From Ailanthus altissimus (taxonomy: Eukaryota; Streptophyta; Magnoliopsida; Sapindales; Simaroubaceae): a stretch of 64,000 bases of DNA. The notes beneath the pieces were generated by a model. The model worked only from the letters and a program-made list of their open reading frames with translations, did no database searches and had not been told where the DNA came from. The stretch is taken from assembly GCA_946807835.1 (NCBI GenBank), contig OX327702.1, forward strand, positions 17,174,001-17,238,000. The letters are read 5' to 3'. Below, in pieces: positions 12,053 to 23,895 of this stretch; positions within the stretch are counted from its first letter, which is position 1; each line of letters begins with the position of its first letter. Both the position numbers and the translations under genes were made by a program.

Positions 12053-13778
12053 GTTTGACCCCTACCTACGCTGATCTGCATAATATGCTCAAGACAACAC
12101 ATGAGGACATAAGTAAAAGGGGCACGACCCTCTATGTCCAGGATGTTTCATATTTTACCCTAAGGGTTTTTGGGAAGTCTAAAGGGAAGAAAAAAAGAAA
12201 GGGAAGCAAACACCTAGGATGGGTCTCAGTGGCAACAAATATCCAAGCTACAAAAGAAGCTAAAAGTAAAAGGAAAATTTTTTCATTGTAGTGAAGATGG
12301 GCATTGGAAAAGGAACTGCCCTAAATACCTTACTACTATGAAGAAAACTCCCATAGGTATATGCTTACCCATTATTGACATTTCTTTAGCATTTGATGTT
12401 AGTACAGGATAGATATTAGATACTGCACATCCTTCCCATATTTGTAATGTGTTGCAGGGTTTGAAAAAATTTAAATGGTTGTAACTGAGAAAGGTACAAC
12501 TTTAAGTAAGAAATGATGATTTCTTGTGGGTTGAGGCTATTGGATATTTTGACTTGATTCTCTCTTGTAATAAACTTTTGTATTATATAACTATTATTTT
12601 GTACCCTCATATATCAAGCAGATTATCTCCCTTTTTATACTTGACAATGAAGGGTATCATGTGTATATCAGAAACCGTTCCTTATATTTATGTGATATGT
12701 TTAATGTTTTGTTAGTTGAATGTCAGTTAATTAATGGGTATTATTTTTTGGATAGACTGAAAATGTCAAGAATGTACAGGGTAGCGCTAATAGTAGTTTG
12801 GGAACTTTAAATGATACAAAACTATGGCATATGAGATTAAGTCATATAGGCATGAGATGTTTAACTCATCTGGTTAAGGATGGTCAGGTACCTGATCTGA
12901 CTATAGAACCTTACCCAGCTTGTGAATCTTGCATTCAAGGAAAAATGACTAAATCTCCATTTACTAGTGCTGGACACCGTGCCACTAATTTATTAGAACT
13001 GGTGCATAATAATGTATGCGGTTTAATGAATCACGCTGTAATTAGTGGATTTTGATACTTTGTAACCTTTATCGATGATTTGTTATGATACGGGTATATA
13101 TTTCTTATGAAACATAAGTCAGAAACCTTTGAAAAGTTCAAAGAGTTCAGACTTAAAGTAGAGAAACAAACTAGCATGTACGTCAAATACCTTCAACCAG
13201 ATTGAGGCAATGAGTACATGAGCAATGAATTTTTTGACGATTTAAAGGAGAATAGGATTCTCGCTTAGTAAAGTCCTCCAGACACTCCATAATACAATAG
13301 TATTTTGGAAAGGAGGAATCAAACTTTATTAGATATGGTCCGGTAGATGATGAGCCTTCACCGATCTTTTGGAATATCTATAGGGTTATGCTCTTGATAT
13401 TGCTGCTCATATATTGAACAAGGTTCTATATAAAGCTGTTCCGACCACTCTGCATAAAATGCTAAAAAGAAAGAAACCAAGTCTGAAATATTTTAAAATT
13501 TTGAGTTGTCCTACCTACGTAAAAGCTATGCAACAGGATAAACTTGCACCTAGAGGGTATAAGTGCTGGTTCGTTGGGTATCCCAAGAATTCAATGGGAT
13601 ACCAATTCTATGATCCTGAGGAATAAAACTTGTTCGTTTCTCGATATGCCACGTTCATAGAGAGAGTTTCTTATTAATCTTAACGATTGTAGAAAGATTG
13701 CGTTTGATGAAGCCAATCAAAACTAGAATGAACCAAAGATGGAACCTCAAGCTCAATCTAGTGGAATAGCTTTAATAT
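12053..13778 (+). pseudogene. C1 gag-protease-integrase remnant (Ty1/copia)
   Basis: The gag C-terminus is open at about 12,053-12,290 (Lys-rich), then shifts frame into the zinc knuckle FHCSEDGHWKRNCPK at about 12,280-12,325; the first Cys of the CCHC finger is replaced. The protease start ILDTAHPSHICNVLQGLK lies at about 12,414-12,470. The GAG-pre-integrase zinc-binding domain is open at 12,798-13,055 with LWHMRLSHIG and CESCIQGK, so its H-H and C-C ligands are intact. Integrase core pieces follow (FVTFIDDLL, then GNEYMSNEFF), with in-frame stops. The open segment 13,414-13,626 (LNKVLYKAVPTT, then GYKCWFVGYP) is the integrase C-terminal part. Solo LTR A6 then splits the linker before RT. 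Confidence 0.85.
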
Positions 13779-16012
13779 TGTTAGAGTTGATGCTCAAGCG
13801 CCATTCTAATTTTGTATAACTCTTATTTATATTTATACAATATGTATTTCTATAAATTATTATTTTATTATATAGTATTAGTCTATTTTTTTCATACAGT
13901 TTACATCAATACTAAGAGTTAGTATTTTTAAGAATTAGAACCTAGTATGAATTAGGACAAAGACTCGAGAATATTTATTGTAGTGACATAATTACAAGTA
14001 GTTGTAAATAGTGTTAAGAAATATCATTATGTAGTATATTCTCCAAATTGGTTCCTAGTTATGGGTTTAACAATATAGGTCAATTTTTAAAACCAGAAAG
14101 ACTGGTGTATATATATATATATATAATGATTAGACGGTCAATATTAACAAACTAGGAGCTTAGTGAAAGCTCGTATAGGTATGCAAGTATTAAGTAAGAA
14201 CTTGACATTGAACAGACTCATGAAGATATCTAATAGACATTCCATAAAGCCGTTAATGGATGGTTTTCTTAAGTTAAGTAGTATTTGTGGTCCTTTTACC
14301 TAAGCGCCACAGTAAGCTTATGAGTGATCCACCATATTTAGATTTCACACATGTCAAAAACCTTTTATAGTTTGACCTCTGAGTGTCGTTGGGTATGATC
14401 TGATACTCATGGAGTCCGGTATGCGTAGATATAAAATTTGTCAGCTTATATGGTTGGGCTGTATATCCTAATGCTTTGAGATTGTACTTTAGAAAGTCTT
14501 TTGGCAAAAAGTATTTAATTGAAAAATATTTTCATAAGGTAAAACATTATCACAAAGAAGTTTGCGGATATTATTTATTGAAATACAAATTTGAAGATAC
14601 ATTTAAGGTCGAGTGGATAGAGACTTAACGGTATATCTATATCTCTACTCTTCTAGGATATAAGTGACAAAAGAATTATACGAATATGGTTAATCTCAAT
14701 TTGTATGGTTTTACACTCCGTTTTATTGTATACGTAATATTTGTGTGGGACAATGTTTATAGACATATATAAAAGTTTCATAAGATAAATGGATTGGGTG
14801 GAAACCGAGGGAGTCTCACAATATAAAATGTATTCGTTGAGCATTAGGGTAGTATATAGGGTCAAAATGTTCGATCCAAAAAAATAAATTTTGAATAAGT
14901 ACAATTCGGTGTTAATACCTCTCGTGAAGTACACGTGTCAAATTCTAAGTGTTAGAATTTGCCACATGCTAAAATATAATAGAAAATCAAATTAGTATTT
15001 TTATAATTCTCATTTATTATTTATATTATTAAATTATTAATAAAATAAATATTTAATTGATTGTTTGATAATCATTTAGACATTTGTCATGCTTCATGTA
15101 TTTTTATCTCTTATTATTATTGTTAAAATACAAAATTAATAAATGCTCATTCCCCCCTTTTTTTGGACAGAATAGAAAAAGCCTTTTATTTTTATTTTGA
15201 TATTTCCAGCTTGATGAAAGTAATTTTTCGAGATTGGATGTGGCAAAATAAAGACCAAAAGTCATGTAATAAATGAAATAATACATGTGATATGCATTAT
15301 GTCAAAGAAAAAGAAATAATATATCAGCCATTTGGTTTGAGTGGGAGACAAAGAAAAATATTTTTTCATTAATTTCCCATCTAAGCCTTATTATAATAAT
15401 ATATATGATACATTTTCTAAATTTGTTTGGTGAGACAATGAATTTTGATGACTTTTGGGTATTTGAAAAAGGAAATGAAAAATGGGTTAAGGAGATAAAT
15501 AAATCGAGAGGGTGAAAGAAAAGTGAGAGAGTTCTTCATTTTATCAATTCCTCTCTCTTTGGGGTCTTGGTGACTTACGAGAAAAATTCTCTAAGACAAG
15601 TCTTAAACTTGTTGAGAAAAATAAAAAGAGTTTAAAAGAAAATTGGCTTAAGTGTTAAGCTTTGAAAATTTTAAACACCAAGATCAAATTCTACATATTT
15701 GAAAAGCTACCATTCTAGAGCCAAAATACCCACCTTGATTTTGGCCTAGAATTGTTCAAGAGTAACATTTCTTATGAGCTCTAAACTTGGATGTCAAAAA
15801 ATTGTAAAGCTACCTTTTATTTTGGTAATTACTTTCAATTTGTTAATATAGTATAATTATTATACATATAAATATAAAATATATATGTGATATATATATA
15901 TATACATATATGTTTAAGTGTACTAAATGAGTGTAATATGTATATATACTTCTGTTGCGTATTAAAATTTTTTGAAATTGTATTCACACTCATATCATCA
16001 CATACTTCTACA
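13779..16012 (+). mobile_element. Solo LTR A6 (diverged family A) inside C1
   Basis: It starts TGTTAGAGTTGATGCTCAAG and ends CATACTTCTACA, with TSD AATAT (13,774-13,778) and AATAC (16,013-16,017). Its body follows the family A LTR (words such as TGGAGTCCGGTATGCGTAGATAT and GATCCACCATA) but is clearly more diverged than A2 and A3. Removing it brings the copia linker before RT back together (RSERMSKPSSRYG resumes at about 16,030). It includes a (TA)n run at 14,107-14,126 and another near 15,890. No internal region is present, so this is a solo LTR. Confidence 0.8.
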
Positions 16013-16017
16013 AATAC

Positions 16018-17602
16018 ACCCTCCACGTAGGTCGGAGAGGATGTCCAAACCATCTTCTAGGTATGGACAGATGCTTGAAGGTACGCTTAGAGTTTTCTTA
16101 GTTCAAGAAAATGATCCTTTAACTTAAGAGAGGTGACGTTGGACATCGACTCAAAAAAATGGCAAGAAGCTATGAAATTCAAAATTGATTCAATACATCA
16201 AAATCATGTATGAGACTTGGTTGAACTTTCTGAAGGAATAGTTCCTATTAGTTGTAAATGGATTTACAAGCGAAAACGTGGGCCTAATGGAAAAGTAGGT
16301 TCCTTTAAAGCCCGACTAGTTGTAAAAGGTTATGCTCAATAATCTGAGATCGATTATAAGGAAACCTTTGCACTAGTAGTGATGTTTTTTTTATAGCTAA
16401 AGTCAATACGAATTCTATTGGCAATTGTTGCATATTATAACTTTGAGATATGGCAGATGGATGTAAAGACGGCGTTCGTGAATGGATACCTAAGAAAGAG
16501 ATATTCATGGAACTACCTGAAGGTTTTACATCCAGCCTAATTGCGGGTCTAGTATGCTAACTGAAGAAGTCTATTTATAGACTTAAAAAGGTATCCCGAA
16601 GTTGAAATCTTTGTTTTGATGAGGTAATCAAAGGGTCTAGTTTCATAAAAAATGAAAAGGAACCTTGTGTGTACAGAAATATCAGTGGGAGTATGATAGT
16701 CTTCTTGGTTTTCTATATAGATAACATACTAATCATTAGAAATGATATAGGTATGTTGCAATTAGTTAAGAGTTATCTAAACAAGAACTTTTCCATAAAG
16801 GATTAGTTACATATTGGGTATAAATCTTTATAGAGATAGAGCTAGAAAGCTAATAGGACTCTCTCAATCATCGTACATCGATAATGTCTTAGAAAGGTAC
16901 AATTTTACTAACTGTAAGATAGCTAATGTATATTCTAGACATGACATTCATCTTTCAAGGAGAATGTCTCCTCAGACGAAAGATGAAAAAATCAGAATGT
17001 CTAAAATGCCATATGCATTAGCTGTAGATAGCCTGATGTATGCTATGATGTGCACTAAACCTGACATCAGCATGGCTGTAAGTGTTACTAGCCGATATCA
17101 ATATGATCTAGATGATAGCCATTTGATGGCAATCAAACATGTCCTTTAATACCTTTATGGTACAAATGAAAAGTTTCTAATTTATGAAGATGATGACTTG
17201 TAAGTCAAATGATACATAAATTTAGACATCTAGTCTGAACTAGATGATAGAAAGTCTACACATGTATATGTGTTTATCCTCAATAGTACCATAGTGAGTT
17301 GAAAGAGTACCAAACAAGGATCCACAGCAGATTTAACAACGGAAGTAGAATATATTGCAGCCTCTGAAACAGCAAAGGAAGCAGAGTGGATACTCAAGTT
17401 TTTCGCTGAACTAGGAATTATCCCTACTTCAATAGATCCTATCCTATTATTCTACAACAATAACAGGGCTATAGCACAAGCCAAAAAGCCAAGAGCATGC
17501 CAGAGATCTAAATATGTGGAGAGGAAATACCGTATAATTATAGAGAACTTGGTTAGGATAGATATAATAATTTGTAGAGTTGACTATAAATAATGTAGTG
17601 AG
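16018..17602 (+). pseudogene. C1 reverse transcriptase and RNase H remnant (Ty1/copia)
   Basis: RT begins with KWQEAMKFKIDSI at about 16,160 and KWIYKRKRGPNGKVGSFKAR at about 16,255, then WQMDVKTAFVNGYL at about 16,453. The active site at 16,714-16,725 reads YIDN in place of YVDD, so the second catalytic Asp is lost. A long clean stretch at 16,814-17,149 covers the thumb and the YALAVDSLMYAM motif. RNase H at about 17,180-17,560 has TEVEYIAASETAKEAEW but FYNNNRAIAQ where a catalytic Asp is expected. Stops and frameshifts occur at several points. The last codons of pol lie beyond solo LTR S1. Confidence 0.85.
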
Positions 17603-18990
17603 TGATAAGGCGTAATTGTATAAACTATTTTATCTTCCTAACTTGATATTTGTTCAATTTATCTCAATAATTGGGCTATTTATGCGTATTAATGTTATTT
17701 TATAGGTTGAAGCATTATCGGAGCAAGAATACCGGAAAACGGACGCAAATCGGAGCATTAGAGATAAAAATACGAATGGAGGCACTGTTGCTACAGTAAC
17801 ACTGTAGCTACAGTACTGCTACAGTGCCACTGTAGCAACAGTGCAGCGCCGCAGCGCTGGATTTCAGCGCCGCGGCGCCGATTGCAGAAACTGGGCGCCG
17901 CAGCGCCAAATCGCAGCGCCGCGGCGCCGGGACCTGGGCAACAAGTTTTGACAGGTTCCTGAAAATCAGGAAACCCAAAAGCAACCCAAAATGCGCCCTA
18001 ATTCCGTGCTCTTACCTATTTATTTGCTCAAAACTTACATTTTGGAAGAGGATTCCAGCTGGGACAGCAGCTGGAAACACAAAGAAACACCTAACTTCTA
18101 AGTTTGAAGAAATCAAAGAGGAGGGAAGCAAGCTTCAACAACAAAGGCATTTGACAGGGATGTCTTCTTTGCTTTGATTCTTTACTTGTTGTAAGATGTT
18201 TAGTTTACATGTATTGATGGAATTAGCTCCAAGATTGTGTAGTTTAATGATGAGCTAATTTCGTTCATCTAGGATTACATCCTTGAACTCATTATGTGAT
18301 TGATTTTAGTTCTCTCTTTTATGGTATTAATTCAGCTTTTGATATATTCATTGTGCTTGTGCTTAATGCTATTTGATTACTTGGCCAGTGGTTAAATTGA
18401 TCTAGAAATGCTTAAATAAACTTGACAAAGGCATTTAGGTATTTAGTCTTAAGCATATTGATGCATGATCATAGTGTAGTACACTTGAGTTTCATATGAG
18501 ATAGACATATACTCATAAGGCATGTATGGCTCATAAAACTTGTGCTTAATGAATTTTGTTCAATTTATTTATCATAGACATATAGATATTTGATTGGATG
18601 GAATAGATTCACTTGACCTGCAAAAGAGGCTTGTGATGTGTTGAGTGTTTTGGTCAATATATCAAGTTGAGAACCAATAAACATCAAAGAGATTCTGCTG
18701 AATTTATTTGCATAATGAGGGATAGTTTGTAATCCTAGGATTTCTCATATTGAATATAATTTGTTGGTAATTTAGTTTATCACTTAGCATAATTAAGTTG
18801 TTCTTTTACTTGAGTAGTTTAATCATCATACATTAAATCATTTTCTGGATAATAGTAGAAAGACACCATTTCGGTACTTAAACTAGAAAAGATAAATCAT
18901 TCTCTGTGGGATCGACACTCTACTTATCATATATTACTTGTTGCGACAACGTGCACTTGCGCTAATTTGTGTTATAGAAATCACACAACA
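17603..18990 (+). mobile_element. Solo LTR S1, Ty3/gypsy type, in C1 pol
   Basis: This is a clean insertion of 1,388 bp with TG/CA ends (TGATAAGGCG at the start, CACACAACA at the end) and a perfect 5-bp TSD, GTGAG (17,598-17,602 and 18,991-18,995). With one TSD copy removed, the copia frame reads through to the end of pol. The word CTGTGGGATCGACACT near the 3' end is typical of gypsy LTRs with a TGATGAG/TGATAAG start. The perfect TSD makes it one of the youngest events here. It contains the GC-rich hairpin array at 17,783-17,931. Confidence 0.85.
17783..17931. repeat. Hairpin plus GC-rich GCGCCGC array in S1
   Basis: Two perfect 15-bp inverted arms, CACTGTTGCTACAGT (17,783-17,797) and its complement (17,829-17,843), enclose further ACTGTAGC words. 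They are followed by about four units of a GCAGCGCCGCGGCGCC-type repeat (17,844-17,931). This block is almost entirely G+C in a window that is otherwise strongly AT-rich. Confidence 0.85.
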
Positions 18991-19094
18991 GTGAGCCCAC
19001 TGACTAAGGCCTTAACTCCAAAGGTGTTTAAGAAACACGTGGAGTCCATGGGTATTAGATACCATTAAAAATGGCACTAAAGCAAATGAGAGTT
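18991..19094 (+). pseudogene. C1 pol C-terminus and polypurine tract
   Basis: After the second GTGAG copy the copia frame continues with PLTKALTPKVF, then HVESMGIRYH and a stop at 19,066-19,068, the usual end of a copia polyprotein. The purine-rich AGCAAATGAGAGTT (19,081-19,094) then leads directly into the 3' LTR at 19,095 and serves as the plus-strand priming tract. Confidence 0.8.
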
Positions 19095-21555
19095 TGTTGG
19101 GATTTGTGCTTACGTGCCATCCCATTTTATATGAATATTTTATTTTATTTTATAATATTTATACATTACATTTTATTAAATTATTAATTTTATTAATTAA
19201 ATGGTTCAGTGCTTGTAACGTTACAGAAATTATATGATTTTAAAGAGTTCAGTTCTGCCTTAAAGGAGTTTATACTAGCTCTAAAGGTTAATAACACTAA
19301 GAATTATAATTGTTAATAGTTAGCATTGTTAAGAGTTAGTAGGTTATAAAAGTTAGCAAAATCTAAGAGTTAGGACCTTGTTTATAATGGGACATAGACA
19401 TGAGAGTACATCGGTAATAACATAGTTGTAAGGAGTTACAATAAGTGCTAATAAATGTTATTATGCACGTGTATTCTCAACAAGATGTTCCTAGTCTAAT
19501 TCAACGATGCGGGTCTGTAGCTGAAATCGTTTATTATAGATCAATGTATGACCATATCTAGATGGTCTAGATGGTTGTTCTTAGTTGAACGTGGACTTAC
19601 CGAAAGTTTGAATAACGTACGGGTATTCAGTGAGGACTGAATATTGAACAGGCTCAATAGAAATCATAATAGATATCCTATGAAGTCGTCAATAATAAGT
19701 CCTCTCAAGTTGAGTAGTGTACATAGTCCTTTGACCTGAGCTCTACGATGGGCTTGTGAGTAATCCATCATGCTTTGGTTCTACATATATCAGAGACCGT
19801 TTATGGTCTAACCGCTATGTGTCGTTGGGTTTGGTCCGATGCTTATGGAGTCCGGTGTCCATAGATATGGGATCCATCAGATCACATAAGTGTGTTGTAT
19901 ATCTGAATGCTTCGAGACTATATCTCAGAGTTAAACAATATTGCAAAGGTGTTTGCGTATATTATTTATCGAGATACGTGCCTAGAGATAAGTTTACGGA
20001 TGAGCAAGTGGAGATTTGATAGTGATGATCTATATCCCCGCTTCTCTAGGATATAAATGACGAAATTATTATAGGCATGCGCGATGACCTCAACTTGCAT
20101 GGTCTACTGCGCTACTTTGTAATATTCGTGGCGTGTGTGGGGGGCATCGATCTCGGACTCACCAAATAGTTCTATTTGACAAATCAGGCTGGACCTAAGA
20201 AGTCTGATAATATGAAGTGTACTCATTATGCACTGAGGCAGCGTACCGGATTGAATAGTTTAATTCAGTAAATTCTAGCAGACTGAACATTTGCTTCAAT
20301 ATCCCTCAAAATGTTCACATGTCAAGACTTAAGTGTTAAGTGCAATAATTAGTTAACAATAGTTATTGAGTAATAGGATAATGACACGTGGCACACTATA
20401 GGCCAATTATTGTTTGACTTACGAATTACCAAAATGACCTTACCTGTTGGACAAATAAGATCATTATTTTATTCATTAAATTATTTGTTGAATAAAATCA
20501 TAATTATAATATTTGATATTATTATAATCAAGTCAAAAAATTATTATTTATTACAAAAATGCATGTGTTTCTAATGATTTAATATTGATTAAAATAATAA
20601 AAGAAGAAATATTAATGCATGGCAAATTCTTACAAGTGGGACCAATATGTGAAATGCAAGAAATGAAAATTATTTCCTCTTTTCCCTGTGAAATTTGGCA
20701 ATCACTTATACATTATTAGGCTTTGTTTTGTTTAATGTTAACAAATACAAAAAGCAAATGCAAATGGACAAGTCAATGGTAGGGCCAAAACTTGCAAATA
20801 TGAATTTGTTCCAATTTGCTCTATTAGGCTAACCAGGTGCATTCCCCTCTTGATTTCATTTTATTTTATTTTTATTAATAAAATAAACAAAGTACAATTC
20901 AGAAGTCATATGCCTTGCCTTGTGGGATAATAGTTATCTCATTGAAGGGAAAATGAAGCAAAGGATAAAAAGAGTGAAATTTTGTTCATAAGGGGTGTGT
21001 GTGTCTCGACCAAGTGATCGAAAAAGAAAGAATTTCTTATCTTTCAAGTGTTGAAAAAGGTTCAAGAATAAAAACATATTCTTCCTTTTTCTCTCTAAGT
21101 GATCCAACCCTAATATATACAAAGGCTATAAATGTTTTTATGTTTCAAGTATTAGAACAAAGCAAACAACATTGATAGCTTTGTAATAACCACACAAGCT
21201 TAAGAATTAAGCATTTTAGTTTAAGAGTTAAACTAGGGTTCAAGTGTTGAACCCCTTGCTGAAAAATGTTGTCATTCTAGACTTCCCAAGCCCACTAAGT
21301 TAGGAGCTAGAATTCACAATAAGTTCACTTTAAGGCGGGAACTCCAGTAACACAAATTCTAAAGGCTTACCAAGGTGATTCTCTACAAACCCTTATAGTT
21401 TTATTTATGAGATAACATACAAAATTTATTGTGTTTATCCCTTAGAAAATTAGATATTCAGACTTTCGTTGCTTATAAATATGTATATGATGTATGTCTT
21501 TATAGTGATGAACACAAACCCACTTGTATGCACCATATGATTATCAACACTCACA
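19095..21555 (+). mobile_element. 3' LTR of C1 (family A, copy A3), full length
   Basis: It runs 2,461 bp from TGTTGGGATTTGTGCTTACG to ATCAACACTCACA. Because it is bounded by the polypurine tract on the left and the TSD on the right, it serves as the reference for family A. Its first 950 bp match the truncated 5' LTR. A TATA-like GGCTATAAATG lies at about 21,125-21,135. No long coding frame is present; short open stretches such as 19,756-20,019 are chance. Confidence 0.85.
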
Positions 21556-21560
21556 TTATT

Positions 21561-22330
21561 TACACAGTGAGGGCTTGATCTAATTAGACATTTACTCTGA
21601 GGAAAGGGTTTTACCAAATTTGCCATTGTTGTTGTTGATTATTTTACAAAATCTGTAGTGGCTAAAGCACTATCTAACATAACAGAGAAAAAGACTCGTG
21701 GCTCTGTATGGAAAAACCCAACTTGCATGTTTGGAATTCTATAGGCAATCATGACTGACTATGGGAAATAATTTAACAACAACAACTTTAAGGACTTTTG
21801 TGAACAGTTGGGAGAACAGCTCCCATATTGTTTCATTAGCTCACTCAAAGATGAATAGGTAGATTCTTCCAACAATGTAATCAAAATGTTACTCAAGAAA
21901 AAACCAACTGAGAGAAAAAGAGAATGGGTCAACAAGCAACCCAAAGTCTTGTGGGTGCTCTAACCATAAGTAAAATTGCCACATAAGAAACCCTATTTTC
22001 TATAGCCTTCGGCTATAAAGATATGATTCCTGCAAAGATTAGTGTCCTTACCCACCTACTTCAAAGAAGGAATAAATGTAAGAATGATTAGAAGGAACCT
22101 GGACTTGACCGAGCAAATGAGAGAATTGGCATAAGGTTATAACTTATTAGCAAAAAGTGGCTCGCCATTATAACAAGAAGGTCTAGACACGAGAATCATA
22201 GAAGGAGATGTGATACTAAGGATTGTTCTCCCCAATACAAAGAATCATGTGGATTGAGTCCTTGGTCCAACATAGGAATGACCTTACAAGGTTGTCAAGA
22301 GAGTCCAAATGAGAGATATGAACTTTAGCA
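21561..22330 (+). pseudogene. G1 integrase core and C-terminus (Tat-lineage gypsy), resumed after C1
   Basis: The frame that stopped at 10,996 resumes with GLDLI, then KFAIVVVDYFTKSVVAKAL, the integrase core start holding the first catalytic Asp. It continues with IMTDYGK (second catalytic region), NFKDFCEQLG and the decayed HPQANGQVE region. The C-terminal part shows GDVILRIVLPNT, then VLGPT, then PYKVVKRVQ, the usual end of Tat integrases. Several in-frame stops (for example TGA for Trp before GLDLI) make it non-functional. Together with 10,850-10,996 it gives the full domain minus the C1 insertion. Confidence 0.8.
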
Positions 22331-23324
22331 CATCGATGGCAGAATAGAGGGAAAACCATGAAACACTAAACTTCTTGACCCTTAGGATAAACAAAGCATT
22401 CCAGGCCAAACAAAAGCAAGCAACTCAGGTATAGTAAAGAAATTTGAGCACTATCCAACATATAAAATTACAAAACAAAAATAAAAATATTGTTTAGAAG
22501 GGCATAACTACCCAGGACATAAGTATTGTTCAAAGGGCATCTCCAAAGAAAGTAAGCAAAAGAAATAAAAATCAAGCAACACAAGCAATGTGGTCTTCAG
22601 CATCCAAGACAACCGCGCCTCGAGTGACAGCACATCAACAGGGGGGAACCTCGACAACAGTGGGAGCATCGATGGCAAGAGTATGCATATCAAGATTAAA
22701 AAGGGAACTTCAACTGGGACAGCCAGAAGTGGTGCTTCCTCAAGAAGATTAAAGTCTTGAGAAGTGGAGGCAAGATCCCGAGTAATCCTAACATTAGGAC
22801 CAATATTGGCTTTAAATTATCAGGGTCAGATCATCTACCTCAAGATGACAGTCTAACGATGTCCTTAGCCATTCATGGTCAAGTCAAAATAACGCTCCTC
22901 GAAGACTTTTAAGCATCGGGAGAATCTGTCCAAACCCCCGACACGTCATCCCCCACCTTGACCCTCACCATAGACTTCATCCGTCTCCTAGGTCACATCA
23001 TCTGTCTTTATAGTCGTCCCTCCTAACTCGCTCTAGAGACTCCAACTTATGTCGAGTCTCAACAAACATGACCTCCACAAGGCCATTATGTCGAGTTAGT
23101 TCCAACACCTAACTCTTAACAATAACCACTAAACCATTTAAGAAAAACTTATGTTATTCAAGGCATTATCTGGGCAAAAAAGGAATAAAGCAAACATGCA
23201 CAAGCAATCATAAACTCTAAGAAATGAAAGACTAAACAAAATTCAAGCAGAATATCCCAAGCCAACAAAGCATTCTAGACTAAACAAAATCAAGCAACTC
23301 AGCTATAGGAAATAAACTAATCAT
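22331..23324 (+). other. G1 3' non-coding region between integrase and 3' LTR
   Basis: About 1 kb without a sense frame. Phrases such as AAACAAAAGCAAGCAACTCAG (22,418) recur in part near 23,283, suggesting a local duplication. Short antisense open stretches exist (for example 22,508-22,693, hydrophobic). Tat elements sometimes carry an antisense gene in this region, but nothing here is convincing. Confidence 0.45.
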
Positions 23325-23895
23325 AAATGAGCCAGGAGCCAAGAGCTCGTCTACGGCTTCTCAAGTAAGATCGATATCAAGTTATAAACCCTGAGGAGGT
23401 TGCTCTTATCTTTACGAATGCTTTAGACCTCAAGGAGCTTAAAAGCTCACATTAACATCTAAATCTCGTAATTTAAGGGATTCTTGTTAATTATCGTCCA
23501 AACAAATAAACTCTCAGGATTAGAATCAATCTTGTCAACTTCGAGTTTGTCACAAATCAGGACAAAAATAGAGCTCAAATTTCTCGCCCAGATTTCTCTG
23601 ATGAAATGATAGAGACTAACTATAAAAAGGTAAAGCAACAACAATCAAAGGTAATGAAAAATTTTTACGTTGACACTCTTGAGTTTCCATACCCTTTCAA
23701 TCACATTTAAATTTGCTGATTTAAGTATTAAATGGTCCTTATTGAAATAACTACCAACGATACTTGACTTTGCATGTTTTCTATTTTAGGAATGCTAGAA
23801 CCACGAAGCAGAGCCCATTTTAACACTTTTCAGCAGTTGAGCCCTAATCATTCTTTTCTCACAAACAAATTTAAGGCTTGACGGCCAAGACTAGA
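23325..23895 (+). mobile_element. 3' LTR of G1
   Basis: It repeats the 5' LTR in the same orientation, from GAGCCAAGAGC to AAGGCTTGACGGCC. Both ends are approximate: the 5' LTR start is lost, and the last bases of the two LTRs have diverged. It marks the right end of the left-hand transposon block. Confidence 0.7.

Larger units (their letters stand above)
11002..21555 (+). mobile_element. Ty1/copia element C1 inserted in G1 integrase
   Basis: Order is 5' LTR (truncated), gag, protease, integrase, RT, RNase H, 3' LTR, the copia arrangement. The left flank ends CTATG (10,997-11,001) and the right flank starts TTATT (21,556-21,560). Both are one change from CTATT, and with a single copy of that word the G1 integrase frame joins cleanly across the site, so these are the decayed TSD. 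The span is 10,554 bp, enlarged by solo LTRs A6 (13,779-16,012) and S1 (17,603-18,990). Confidence 0.85.

Noticed and set aside
14107..14126. TA dinucleotide run, and other short microsatellites (687-705, 15,890, 40,836)
   Set aside because: Ordinary simple repeats in AT-rich LTR and spacer DNA; noted but not of separate interest.
22508..22693. Antisense gene in the G1 3' region, as known for some Tat elements
   Set aside because: Only 61 hydrophobic codons, no recognised similarity and no continuing frame.
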